This document shows, piece after piece, positions 1 through 7,387 of a stretch of 64,000 bases of DNA. The DNA comes from Plastoroseomonas arctica (GTDB taxonomy: Bacteria; Pseudomonadota; Alphaproteobacteria; Acetobacterales; Acetobacteraceae). The notes under the pieces are model-generated. The model made no database searches. It had not been told where the DNA came from and worked only from the letters and a program-made list of their open reading frames with translations. The first letter of the stretch is position 1. The number at the start of each line of letters is the position of its first letter. The stretch is taken from assembly GCF_018128965.1 (NCBI RefSeq), contig NZ_JAAEDH010000002.1:248001-312000 (forward strand), read 5' to 3'. Both the position numbers and the translations under genes were made by a program.

Positions 1-471
1 GATCATCGTCGCGATCTGCCCCGGGGAGGTGCGCGCGGCCTGCGTCGCCACGGCCGCATCGGCACCGACCTCGGTGGCATGCGCGCTGGTCCGCACCCAG
101 GCGGAGACGCCGCGCGCCCAGCCCTCAGTGTCGGCGGTCAGCGGCGCGTCATACGGGCGGTGATAGGTCGCCTGGTCGCCCACGATGTTGACGATGCCCG
201 AGCGCGCGCGGCGCGCATTGTGCAGGTTCGCGAGGCCGTTCGCGAGGCCGGGCCCGCAATGCAGCAGCGTGCAGGCCGGCTTCTCCGCCATGCGGAAATA
301 GCCATCCGCCATGCCGGTCACCACATTCTCCTGCAGGCCGAGCACGCATTTCATGCCCGGGATGCGGTCGAGTGCGGCGACGAAATGCATCTCGCTAGTG
401 CCTGGGTTGGAGAAGCACACATCGACGCCGCCCTTGAGCAGCGTGTGGACCAGGCTTTCAGCACCGTTCAT
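1..471 (-). CDS. Acetolactate-synthase-like ThDP enzyme, N-terminal part (runs off window)
   Basis: The window holds only the first 157 residues; the gene continues past base 1. The visible part is the N-terminal pyrimidine-binding domain of the thiamine-diphosphate decarboxylase/synthase family. It has the NPGTSEMHF motif at residues 22-30 and the cofactor-activating glutamate in GLQENVV (E48). The ATG has a strong GGAGGATGATCC ribosome site directly upstream. It lies 67 bases downstream of a Bug receptor gene on the same strand and is probably co-transcribed with it, which suggests handling of an imported carboxylate or 2-oxo acid. True acetolactate synthase, benzoylformate decarboxylase-like and oxalyl-CoA decarboxylase-like members cannot be separated without the rest. 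Confidence 0.8.
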   Translation of the reverse strand, partial: MNGAESLVHTLLKGGVDVCFSNPGTSEMHFVAALDRIPGMKCVLGLQENVVTGMADGYFRMAEKPACTLLHCGPGLANGLANLHNARRARSGIVNIVGDQATYHRPYDAPLTADTEGWARGVSAWVRTSAHATEVGADAAVATQAARTSPGQIATMI

Positions 472-538
472 GGATCATCCTCCGCGTCGCATTGCCCGCA
501 GGGTGCGCGCGGCGCGCGAGACGGGCAAGCCGGCGCGA

Positions 539-1510
539 TCAGTTCGCGCTGGCGCCGGCCTCGCGCAGCACCGGGCCCCAACGCGCGGTCTCCTCGCGCA
601 TGAAGCGGCCGAGATCGGCGGCGCTGCTCGGCGCCGGCTCCAGACCGTGGCGGCTGAGCCCGGCGGCGACCTCCGGGTCGCGCAGCGCCTCGACCAGCGC
701 GTCGTTCAGGCGCGTCACGATGGGCTCGGGCATCGCGCGCGGGCCCATCAGCGCGTACCAGTTGGCGACCTCGTAGCCCGGCAGACCGGCGGCTTCGGCG
801 ATGGTGGGCACATCCGGGGCCAGCGCGCTGCGCGCGGGGGTCGGCACGCCGAGCGCACGCAGGCGCCCGGCCTCCACATGCTGCAAGGTCGTCGCCGCGG
901 TCGCGACCGCATAGTCGACCTTGCCCGAAAGAATATCCGTGATGAGCTGCCCGCCGCCGCGATAGGGCACGTGCACGGTGCGGATGCCGCAGCGCTGTTC
1001 CAGCAGCGCGCCGGCGAGATGCCCGGCACTGCCGACGCCGGAGCTGCCATAGGCGACCGCCTCCGGCTGCGCGCGCGCCGCGGCAATCAGCGCGGGAAGG
1101 TCGCGCCAGGGCCGATCCGCCGGCACCACGAGGAAGTTCGTGACATCGACGGAGCGCCCGATCGGCGTGAGGTCGGTCATCATGTCGAAGGACAGGCGCG
1201 AGATGAGCGGGTTCATCACCAGCGAGGCGATGGTCCCCATCATCAGCGTGTGGCCGTCGGGCGCCGCGGTGACGGTCGCCTCGGAGGCGATGTTGCCGGC
1301 GCCGCCCGGACGGTTCTCGACCACGATGGGCTGGCCGAGCAGCGTCTGCATCTTGCCCGCGACGATGCGCGTCGTGACGTCGGTGCCGCCACCCGCCGTG
1401 AAGCCGACCAGGACCCGGATGCTGCGGGTGGGCGACCAGGGCGCCTGGGCCAGGGCGGGCGCGGCGAGGCTGGACGCGGCCAGCCCGGCGAGATGCCGGC
1501 GGGTGATCAT
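539..1510 (-). CDS. Bug-family (TctC) periplasmic solute-binding protein
   Basis: About 323 residues, usual for Bug receptors of tripartite tricarboxylate transporters. A twin-arginine-like signal peptide (MITRRHLAGLAASSLAAPALA) is followed by the family signatures VGFTAGGGTDVTTRIVA, VENRPGGAGNIA and VPYRGGGQ. The protein should sit in the periplasm and bind a carboxylic acid. The ATG at 1510 was chosen over an upstream in-frame start because GAGGAAACGCCC precedes it and the signal peptide starts there. No tctA/tctB membrane genes are nearby, so it is an orphan receptor, common in bacteria with many Bug genes. It is followed on the same strand by the ThDP enzyme. Confidence 0.88.
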   Translation of the reverse strand: MITRRHLAGLAASSLAAPALAQAPWSPTRSIRVLVGFTAGGGTDVTTRIVAGKMQTLLGQPIVVENRPGGAGNIASEATVTAAPDGHTLMMGTIASLVMNPLISRLSFDMMTDLTPIGRSVDVTNFLVVPADRPWRDLPALIAAARAQPEAVAYGSSGVGSAGHLAGALLEQRCGIRTVHVPYRGGGQLITDILSGKVDYAVATAATTLQHVEAGRLRALGVPTPARSALAPDVPTIAEAAGLPGYEVANWYALMGPRAMPEPIVTRLNDALVEALRDPEVAAGLSRHGLEPAPSSAADLGRFMREETARWGPVLREAGASAN

Positions 1511-1578
1511 GGGCGTTTCCTCGCAATTGCTCTTGCCAGCGAGTCTAGCCGCCGCGGCGATAGGCCGCCAAGACAAGG

Positions 1579-1620
1579 CCGGGGGAAAGAATTCCCCCGG
1601 ACCCGTTTCTTTTATTTTTG
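1579..1620 (+). repeat. Hairpin element 1 with T-rich flank
   Basis: A perfect 9-bp stem (CCGGGGGAA / TTCCCCCGG, loop AGAA, 1579-1600) is followed by a T-rich run (1601-1620, core TTTCTTTTATTTTT). Read on the plus strand it looks like an intrinsic terminator, but both neighbouring genes are on the minus strand and it lies 69 bases upstream of the Bug gene start. Near-copies occur at 26181-26223, 33060-33100 and 43611-43667. Confidence 0.7.
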
Positions 1621-1637
1621 TGATTGAGTGCGGCGGA

Positions 1638-2072
1638 TCAGGCGGTGGCGACGCGGCGGGCGCCGAACAGGCGGCCGGGGTCCAGCGCGAGGGCGCCGGC
1701 GCCGAGGCCGGCCTGGACCAGCATCAGCACCGTCCACAGGACCGGGAACTCGAAGCCGCCGCGCGGCGAGGCGAACATCCGGCCATTCGGCAGGTGCTGC
1801 AGCGTGGCGCCGATCATGATCGGGATGAACAGCAGCGACACCAGCCGCGTCCAGACGCCCAGGATCAGCGCGATGCCGCCCAGCAGCTCGGCGTAGGCGA
1901 TGATCGCGCCGAACACCGGCGGGTAACCGAGCTGGCCGAAATACGCCATCGTGCCAGCGAGGCCGAAGGTGCCGAGCTTGAGCAACCCGCCATGCAGGAC
2001 GAACAGCGTGCCGAGGCTGACGCGCAGCAGCAGCGCGGCATAGGGCGTGGTCTGGGAAACAGTGGGGAACAT
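1638..2072 (-). CDS. DoxX-family membrane protein
   Basis: 144 residues with four predicted membrane helices. The DoxX pattern is clear: LLLRVSLGTLFVLHGGLLKL at the start, GGIALILGVWTRL in the middle, then a last helix. Family members are inner-membrane proteins, some linked to quinone or thiol redox chemistry; the substrate here is unknown. The start at 2072 has AAGGAG nine bases upstream. It is divergent from a LysR regulator with a 94-base gap, the usual arrangement of a LysR protein and its target. Confidence 0.85.
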   Translation of the reverse strand: MFPTVSQTTPYAALLLRVSLGTLFVLHGGLLKLGTFGLAGTMAYFGQLGYPPVFGAIIAYAELLGGIALILGVWTRLVSLLFIPIMIGATLQHLPNGRMFASPRGGFEFPVLWTVLMLVQAGLGAGALALDPGRLFGARRVATA

Positions 2073-2094
2073 CGCGAACAACTCCTTGATCAAT

Positions 2095-2104
2095 GTGGAT
2101 CCAC
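2095..2104. promoter_or_regulatory. Palindrome in the doxX/lysR divergent region
   Basis: GTGGATCCAC is a perfect 10-bp palindrome in the 94-base gap between the divergent doxX-like and LysR genes, about 23 bases before the doxX start. It could be the core of the LysR protein's binding site. Short palindromes are common in GC-rich DNA, so this is weak evidence. Confidence 0.3.
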
Positions 2105-2166
2105 TTTCCTCCGGCGCGGGCGCCGCTTCCAACGCCGGCTCAAAACGACCATCATCACCGTCGCGA

Positions 2167-3075
2167 ATGACGGATCCGGAAAAGCTCGACCTCAACCTGC
2201 TGCGCGTGTTCGATGCCGTGGCGCGCGAACGCCACGTCACCCGCGCGGCCGCGCGGCTGAACCTGTCGCAATCGGCCGTGTCCAACGCGCTGGCACGGTT
2301 GCGCGCCGCCCTTGGCGACGAGCTGTTCCTCCGCCGGCCGGGCGGCGTCGAGCCCACCGCGCTCGCCCTGTCGTTGATCGCCCCGGTCGGCGAGATGCTC
2401 GGGCGCCTGCGCGAGACGCTGGCCTCGCACGCGCCCTTCGACCCTGCGAGCAGCGACCGCGTCTTCAGCGTCGCCTTCTCCGAATACGCCGAGGTGACGC
2501 TGGCCCCGCCCCTGCTCGCGCGCATGGCGCAGGTGGCGCCCGGCTGCCGGCTCGCCATCCGCCACGCCGACCGCACCAATTCCGATGCGCTGCTCGAAAG
2601 CGGGGAGGCGCTGCTCGCGGTCGCGGTGCTGCGCGAGCCGGCGGCGATCTACACCCGGGTGATGCTGATGGCGGAGGATTTCCTCACCCTGATGCGCCGC
2701 GACCATCCACTGGCCTTGGGCGAGATGACGCTGGAGCGCTTCACCCGCTACCCGCATCTGCTGCATTCGCCCAACGGCTCGCGCAGCGGCGCGCTGGACG
2801 GGCCCTTGCGCGAGGCAGGCTACCCGCGGCGCCTCGGCGCGGTGGTGGCGCATCTCGGCGCGGTGCCGGCGATCCTGCAGAACACCGACATGGTGATGAC
2901 GCTCTCGGCCCGGCTCGCCCGCGGGATGGCGGCGGCGCAGACGCTGGTCGTGCGAGAATGCCCCATCGCCATCGAGCACACGCGCCTCTCGCTGATCTTC
3001 CATCGCCGCTTCGAGGCCGATGCCGGGCACACCTGGCTGCGCCGCCTGCTCATGCAGGTGGCGAAGGCCGCCTGA
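2167..3075 (+). CDS. LysR-family transcriptional regulator
   Basis: 302 residues, the usual LysR length. The N-terminal winged helix-turn-helix is plain (LDLNLLRVFDAVARERHVTRAAARLNLSQSAVSNALARLR, about residues 7-47). A periplasmic-binding-protein-like effector domain fills the rest. The LDLNLL opening resembles the NahR/NodD/LinR branch. The ATG at 2167 starts exactly at the HTH domain; an upstream in-frame ATG would run through the doxX leader and was not chosen. Likely target: the divergent doxX-like gene. Confidence 0.9.
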   Translation: MTDPEKLDLNLLRVFDAVARERHVTRAAARLNLSQSAVSNALARLRAALGDELFLRRPGGVEPTALALSLIAPVGEMLGRLRETLASHAPFDPASSDRVFSVAFSEYAEVTLAPPLLARMAQVAPGCRLAIRHADRTNSDALLESGEALLAVAVLREPAAIYTRVMLMAEDFLTLMRRDHPLALGEMTLERFTRYPHLLHSPNGSRSGALDGPLREAGYPRRLGAVVAHLGAVPAILQNTDMVMTLSARLARGMAAAQTLVVRECPIAIEHTRLSLIFHRRFEADAGHTWLRRLLMQVAKAA

Positions 3076-3078
3076 GCC

Positions 3079-3993
3079 TCAGCCGGGCTTGGTCACCGGG
3101 GGGACCCCGGCCTGACGGGCCGAGAACAGCAAGGCGAGGCCCGCGAGCGTCACCGCGCCGCCGGCGAGGTCGGAGACCAGCAGCCGCTCATCCAGCAGCG
3201 CCCATCCGAGCAGTGCCGCGACCGGCGGGGCCAGCAGCTGCAGGGCCGAGGCGGTCGCCGGCGGCAGCCGCCGCAGCATCAGGAAGTACAGCGCATAGCC
3301 TGCCAGCCCCACCACGAGGATGGTCCAGGCGAGTGCCAGGCCAGTGTGCAGGCTGAGCGTGTCGGGCCATGGGATGCCGAGCAGGAGGGCCAGCAGCGAC
3401 AGCATCGCCCCTGCCCCGAGCGTCTGCCCCAGATTGGCGGTCCAGGCATCCACCCGGCCGCGTGCGGGGGCGAAGCACAGCACCCCCACCGCCTGCGACA
3501 TCGCGCCCCCCAGCGCGAGCAGGATGCCGCCGAGCTCGACCGACGCAAGACCGTCGCCGACGCGGCTCACGCCCAGCAGCGCCACGCCGGCCCAGCCCAG
3601 GCCGAGCCCGCCCCAGGCGCGCAGCCCCAGGCGCCGGCCGTAGAAGATCCGCTCGCCGAGCGCGATGAACAGCGGCGCGACGGCCGAGATCAGCGCGACC
3701 AGACCCGATGGCGTCGTCGCCATCGCCAGCCAGGCGCAGGCGAGATAGCCGCCGGAGCCAAACACGCCCATCGCCGCGAGGCGCAGCGCATCGGCGCGCG
3801 AGGGCCATGTCAGCCGGCCCATCGCCCACACGACGATGGCGATCAGCGGTGCAGCGATGACGAAGCGCAGCGCGAGCGCCCCAAGCGGCGACCATTCCAG
3901 GACGATGAACCGGGCGGAGGTGAAGGCCGAAGCCCAGATCAGGACGAACAGCAGGCCAGCGGCCATGGCACCCGTGCGGGGCGATGCCCGCAC
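3079..3993 (-). CDS. EamA/DMT-superfamily transporter
   Basis: About 304 residues, ten hydrophobic segments and two tandem EamA repeats (first ending near ISAVAPLFIALGE, second near LQLLAPPVAALLGW). Members export amino acids or metabolites, or import nucleotide sugars. The GTG start at 3993 is preceded by AAGGAAAGG and lies 13 bases after the folD stop, so it probably ends the yggT-yggU-folD operon. An ATG nine codons later is the alternative start. Substrate unknown. Confidence 0.85.
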   Translation of the reverse strand: MRASPRTGAMAAGLLFVLIWASAFTSARFIVLEWSPLGALALRFVIAAPLIAIVVWAMGRLTWPSRADALRLAAMGVFGSGGYLACAWLAMATTPSGLVALISAVAPLFIALGERIFYGRRLGLRAWGGLGLGWAGVALLGVSRVGDGLASVELGGILLALGGAMSQAVGVLCFAPARGRVDAWTANLGQTLGAGAMLSLLALLLGIPWPDTLSLHTGLALAWTILVVGLAGYALYFLMLRRLPPATASALQLLAPPVAALLGWALLDERLLVSDLAGGAVTLAGLALLFSARQAGVPPVTKPG

Positions 3994-4006
3994 CCTTTCC
4001 TTGCTG

Positions 4007-4849
4007 TCAGGCCCGGCGCGCGAGAGCAGCGTCGAGGGTATTCTCCAACAGGCACGCGATGGTCATGGGCCCGACCCCGCCGGGGACGGGCGTGATGCAG
4101 CCGGCGACCGCGGCCGCCTCTGCGAAGGCGACGTCCCCGACGAGACGGCCATCGGCCAGGCGGTTGATGCCGACATCGATGACCGCCGCACCGGGCGCGA
4201 TCCAGTCGCCCCGCACCATCTCGGGACGGCCGACGGCTGCGACCAGGATCTCGGCGCGGCGGCATTCGGCGGGCAGGTCCCGCGTCCGCGAATGCGCGAT
4301 GGTGACGGTGCAGTCGGCGGCGAGCAGCAGTTGCGCCATCGGCTTGCCCACGATCGTGCTGCGGCCCAGCACCAGGGCCCGCGCGCCGGCCAGGGTGACG
4401 CCGGCATCGCGCAGCAGGTACATCACGCCCTTGGGCGTGCAGGGCACGAGGCCCGGCTGGCCATTGGCGAGGCGCCCGGCATTGATCGGGTGGAAGCCAT
4501 CGACGTCCTTCGCCGGGTCGATCGCGGCGATCACCGACTGCGCGTCGATCTGCGGCGGCAAGGGCAGCTGGACCAGGATGCCGTCCACCGCCGGATCTGC
4601 GTTCAGCGCCGCGACCTGGGCGAGCAGCGCATCCTGGCTGGTCTCGGCCGGCAGGTGGATGGTCGCGCTGTCGAACCCGGCCGCGGCCGCGGCGCGATCC
4701 TTGTTGCGCACGTAGACGCCCGAGGCCGGGTCCTCGCCCACCCGCACCACGCGCAGGCCGGGGCGGAAGGGCAGCGCCTGAACGCGGGCGGCCAGCGTGG
4801 CACGCAGCCCCTCGGCGACCGCCTTGCCGTCGATGACCCGCGCGCTCAT
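4007..4849 (-). CDS. folD: Bifunctional methylenetetrahydrofolate dehydrogenase/cyclohydrolase
   Basis: 280 residues, normal for FolD, which interconverts 5,10-methylene-, methenyl- and 10-formyl-tetrahydrofolate with NADP in the cytosol. Catalytic Y46 and K50 are present (YVRNK). Also present are VQLPLP with Q94, KDVDGFHP, the PCTP loop, [11 protein letters not shown] of the NADP site and PGGVGPMT near the end. The start overlaps the stop of the upstream DUF167 gene (ATGA), showing translational coupling. Confidence 0.96.
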   Translation of the reverse strand: MSARVIDGKAVAEGLRATLAARVQALPFRPGLRVVRVGEDPASGVYVRNKDRAAAAAGFDSATIHLPAETSQDALLAQVAALNADPAVDGILVQLPLPPQIDAQSVIAAIDPAKDVDGFHPINAGRLANGQPGLVPCTPKGVMYLLRDAGVTLAGARALVLGRSTIVGKPMAQLLLAADCTVTIAHSRTRDLPAECRRAEILVAAVGRPEMVRGDWIAPGAAVIDVGINRLADGRLVGDVAFAEAAAVAGCITPVPGGVGPMTIACLLENTLDAALARRA

Positions 4850-5148
4850 GCCAGAGCCTCAAGCCGAGCGATCAGGGCAGCGGCGTCGCCCGCCACATGA
4901 AAGGATTTCTGGCGCGACGAGGCTCCCTGGCGCAGCGCGACCGCGCTCTGCGGCACATGAAGCGCCTCGGCCAGGGCGCTGCGCACTGCCGCATTGGCCT
5001 GCCCATCTTCGGCCGCCTCGGTGACGGCGACGCGCAGCCGTGGCCCGTCAGCCCCAGGCGCCAGACCGCCCACACCAGGGCGGCGGGCACGCGGCTGCGC
5101 CTTCACGCGCAGCGCGACACCATCGGGCGCGGCGTTCCAGGCGCTCAA
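4846..5148 (-). CDS. DUF167 (YggU-like) protein
   Basis: 100 residues, matching the small YggU/DUF167 family: [18 protein letters not shown], then a C-terminal [11 protein letters not shown] segment. Function is unknown in general; the fold is known from structural genomics. There is no ATG. A TTG at 5148 overlaps the yggT stop in the arrangement TTGA, and the downstream end overlaps folD as ATGA, so the gene is coupled on both sides. yggT-yggU adjacency is common in proteobacteria. Confidence 0.82.
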   Translation of the reverse strand: MSAWNAAPDGVALRVKAQPRARRPGVGGLAPGADGPRLRVAVTEAAEDGQANAAVRSALAEALHVPQSAVALRQGASSRQKSFHVAGDAAALIARLEALA

Positions 5149-5456
5149 AAATACAGCCCGTTGACGACGAGGTAGCGCCGCGTCGCGCCCAGCAATATGC
5201 CGATGGCGGTGATGGCGATGAGGACCACGACGGGCGAGAGGTCGAGCGGCCCAAAATTCGGCAGCACGCGGCGCACCCGGCGGAACAGCGGGTCGGTGAC
5301 ACGGTAGAGCAGGTCCGCGATCGTCCAGACGATGCGGTTGCGCGTGTCGAGCACGTTGAACTGCAGCAGCAACTGCATGATGACCGCCAGGATCACCGCC
5401 CACCAGGCGAGGTCGAGCAGCGCCTGCAGCACATAGAACACCGCGTCGAGGAACAT
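5145..5456 (-). CDS. YggT-family membrane protein
   Basis: 103 residues with two hydrophobic segments (FYVLQALLDLAWWAVILAVI and VVVLIAITAIGILLG). Between them is the family segment NVLDTRNRIVWTIADLLYRVTDPLFRRVRRVLP. YggT proteins are inner-membrane proteins implicated in osmotic or division-related processes. The start was set at 5456, where the family homology begins and GGCGGAGATCC provides a ribosome site. First gene of the yggT-yggU-folD-eamA operon. Confidence 0.88.
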   Translation of the reverse strand: MFLDAVFYVLQALLDLAWWAVILAVIMQLLLQFNVLDTRNRIVWTIADLLYRVTDPLFRRVRRVLPNFGPLDLSPVVVLIAITAIGILLGATRRYLVVNGLYF

Positions 5457-5598
5457 GGATCTCCGCCTTGGGCAATGGCGGCGCACCCTATCGGCGGCGA
5501 CCCTGAGCGGCAAGGCGACCCAAACCGTGGCGCGTCGCACGGCACCCGCCTTGACTTCGCGCGAGGCCAGATGCATAGGCGGCGGCTCGCGGCGATAT

Positions 5599-5674
5599 GG
5601 GGCTGTAGCTCAGTTGGTAGAGCGCCTCGTTCGCAATGAGGAGGTCAGGGGTTCGATTCCCCTCAGCTCCACCA
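5599..5674 (+). tRNA. tRNA-Ala, anticodon CGC
   Basis: A full 76-base cloverleaf including the encoded CCA. The acceptor stem is GGGGCTG/CAGCTCC. The D arm is GCTC-AGTTGGTA-GAGC. The anticodon arm is CCTCG-TTCGCAA-TGAGG with anticodon CGC (reads GCG). The T arm is AGGGG-TTCGATT-CCCCT. The stem and loop sizes all fit alanine tRNA. It stands alone between divergent yggT and the convergent PPDK-like gene. Confidence 0.96.
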
Positions 5675-5699
5675 TATGCCGCGCATGAACTCTTTGCCG

Positions 5700-5804
5700 T
5701 TATTGGCTTTTATACAGCCCGCGGACCGCGATCTCCAGCGGCGCGGTTGCCGCGGCTACCCGCACCTGTTCGGGATGCGCCAGCGCGAATGCGGTGCAGT
5801 TCAT
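5700..5804 (-). CDS. Possible 34-residue ORF coupled to the PPDK-like gene
   Basis: An ATG overlapping the stop of the PPDK-like gene (ATGA) opens a 34-codon frame ([14 protein letters not shown]... ending LYKSQ) that stops 26 bases from the 3' end of tRNA-Ala. The coupling is what a real downstream gene would show, but no family is recognised and chance is not excluded. It could also be the stump of a longer gene lost at the tRNA boundary. Confidence 0.25.
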   Translation of the reverse strand: MNCTAFALAHPEQVRVAAATAPLEIAVRGLYKSQ

Positions 5805-7387
5805 GCGGCGGTCCCCTTGCGCCAGAGCGCGATCGTCGCGAGCAAGGCCTCGGGGCGTTCGGTGACCGGCGTCAGGATCCCGGCGCAGACCGCGCCGCCA
5901 TTGCCGTCGAGCGAGATGGCGTCCCCCTCATGCAACTCCGTGCCGCCGATGCGGCAGGTGCGTGACCCGAGATCGATCTCCAGCGTCGGGCATCCCACCA
6001 GGCAGACCTTGCCGAGCTGGCGCGCCACCACTGCGGCGTGCGACGTGCGCCCCCCCGTGGCGGTGAGGATGCCCTCCGCCAGCGCCATGCCCTCGATATC
6101 ACTGGTCACGGTGTCGTGGCGCACCAGGATGCTCGCCTCGCCGGCCGCGTGGAAGCGCTGCACCGCCGCACTGTCGAACGCGAGCGCGCCGCAGGCCACG
6201 CCCTGGCTCGCCACCTGCGCTACAGCCAAGGTCGCGGGCAGCGGCGGTGCGAAGCTGGTGTGCACCACGGCATCGAGCGCGATGCCATCGAGCAGCTTCA
6301 GCCCGGCCGCCGGCGCCAGCAGCCCCTCTGCGACGAGGTCCACGGCGATGGCGAGTGCGGCCCAGTCGGTGCGCTTGGCGCGGCGCGCCTGCAGCAGGAA
6401 CAGCTTGCCCTGCTGCACGGTAAACTCGAAATCCTGCGCGTCGCCGAACAGGGTTTCCAGCGTGCGGCAGACCGTTTCGAGCTGCGTCCACACCGCGGGC
6501 AGGTCGGTGCGCAACCGGTCATTGTCGTGCAGCGCCTGGCGGCCGGCGACGACATCCTCGCCCTGCGCGTTGAAGCGGAAATCATAGTAGAATTCGCGCG
6601 CGCCAGAAGCCGGGTTGCGAGTGAAGCCGACACCCGCGCCGGAGCTGCCGCCGGCATTGCCATAGACCATGGTCTGCACCGTCACCGCGGTGCCCGCGGC
6701 ATCGTCGAGCGTGTTCAGGCGGCGATAGCTCGCGGCCTTGGGCGCATCCCAGGAGCGGAACACGGCCGTCATCGCCGCGTGCAGCTGTTCGTGCGGGTCG
6801 GTGGGGAATGGGCTGCCGACGCAATCGCGGTAGCAGTCCAGCAAGGCGCGGGTGAGGCTGCGCAGGGCGAGGAAATCCAGATCAGTCTCGCTCTCGACCT
6901 CGGCGGTCACAAGCGCCGCCGCGATCAACGCATCGAAGGGCGCCGTATCCTGGCCGGCCACCACTTCGAAAAATCCCTGGACCAGTCGGCGAAAGCTGTC
7001 CCAGGCGAGGCGTGGATTGCCGGTGAGGTTGACCAGCCCCTCGACCGTCGTGGCGTTCAGCCCGACATCGAGCACCGTCTCCATCATCCCCGGCATCGAC
7101 ACCGCGGCCCCCGAACGCACCGATACCAGCAGCGGCCGACGCGCCGCACCGAAGCCCAGGCCCGAAGCGGCCTCGACCTCGGTGATGCCGGTCAGCAGCG
7201 CGGCCCGTAGCGCGGGATCCTCGGCGGGTGCGCGACGTGCGCTCCAGCCGGTGGGCAGGACGAAGGCCGGCGGCACCGGCAGGCCCGCGCGCGCCATGCG
7301 CATCAGGTTCCATGCCTTGTTGCCGACCTCCGCCGCGCCGCCGGGGGCGAGCGCGGTGCCCGGCGCGATGATGTAGCGATCAGCCAC
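5801..7387 (-). CDS. PEP/pyruvate-binding protein: PPDK-like without the C-terminal barrel
   Basis: 528 residues. It carries the N-terminal ATP-grasp half of pyruvate phosphate dikinase (VGNKAWNLMRMARAGLPVPPAFVL, then VSVRSGAAVSMPGMMETVLDVG and GNAGGSSGAGVGFTRNP). The swivelling phosphohistidine domain follows (ATGGRTSHAAVVARQ, with the catalytic His). The roughly 350-residue PEP/pyruvate TIM barrel of full PPDK is absent, so it can probably autophosphorylate or pass phosphate, but should not make PEP alone. The GTG start sits behind a near-perfect GGAGGTGATC site inside the end of the upstream PhoU-like gene, with an 8-base overlap. The two genes almost certainly act together. Confidence 0.85.
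   Translation of the reverse strand: MADRYIIAPGTALAPGGAAEVGNKAWNLMRMARAGLPVPPAFVLPTGWSARRAPAEDPALRAALLTGITEVEAASGLGFGAARRPLLVSVRSGAAVSMPGMMETVLDVGLNATTVEGLVNLTGNPRLAWDSFRRLVQGFFEVVAGQDTAPFDALIAAALVTAEVESETDLDFLALRSLTRALLDCYRDCVGSPFPTDPHEQLHAAMTAVFRSWDAPKAASYRRLNTLDDAAGTAVTVQTMVYGNAGGSSGAGVGFTRNPASGAREFYYDFRFNAQGEDVVAGRQALHDNDRLRTDLPAVWTQLETVCRTLETLFGDAQDFEFTVQQGKLFLLQARRAKRTDWAALAIAVDLVAEGLLAPAAGLKLLDGIALDAVVHTSFAPPLPATLAVAQVASQGVACGALAFDSAAVQRFHAAGEASILVRHDTVTSDIEGMALAEGILTATGGRTSHAAVVARQLGKVCLVGCPTLEIDLGSRTCRIGGTELHEGDAISLDGNGGAVCAGILTPVTERPEALLATIALWRKGTAA

Noticed and set aside
311-3356. Long plus-strand frames over the first genes
   Set aside because: Arg/Ala/Gly-rich shadow frames without any motif, antisense to the Bug receptor, DoxX and EamA genes.
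5599-5674. tRNA-Ala as an integration site for a mobile element
   Set aside because: No integrase, no direct repeat of the tRNA 3' end and no composition change were seen downstream.
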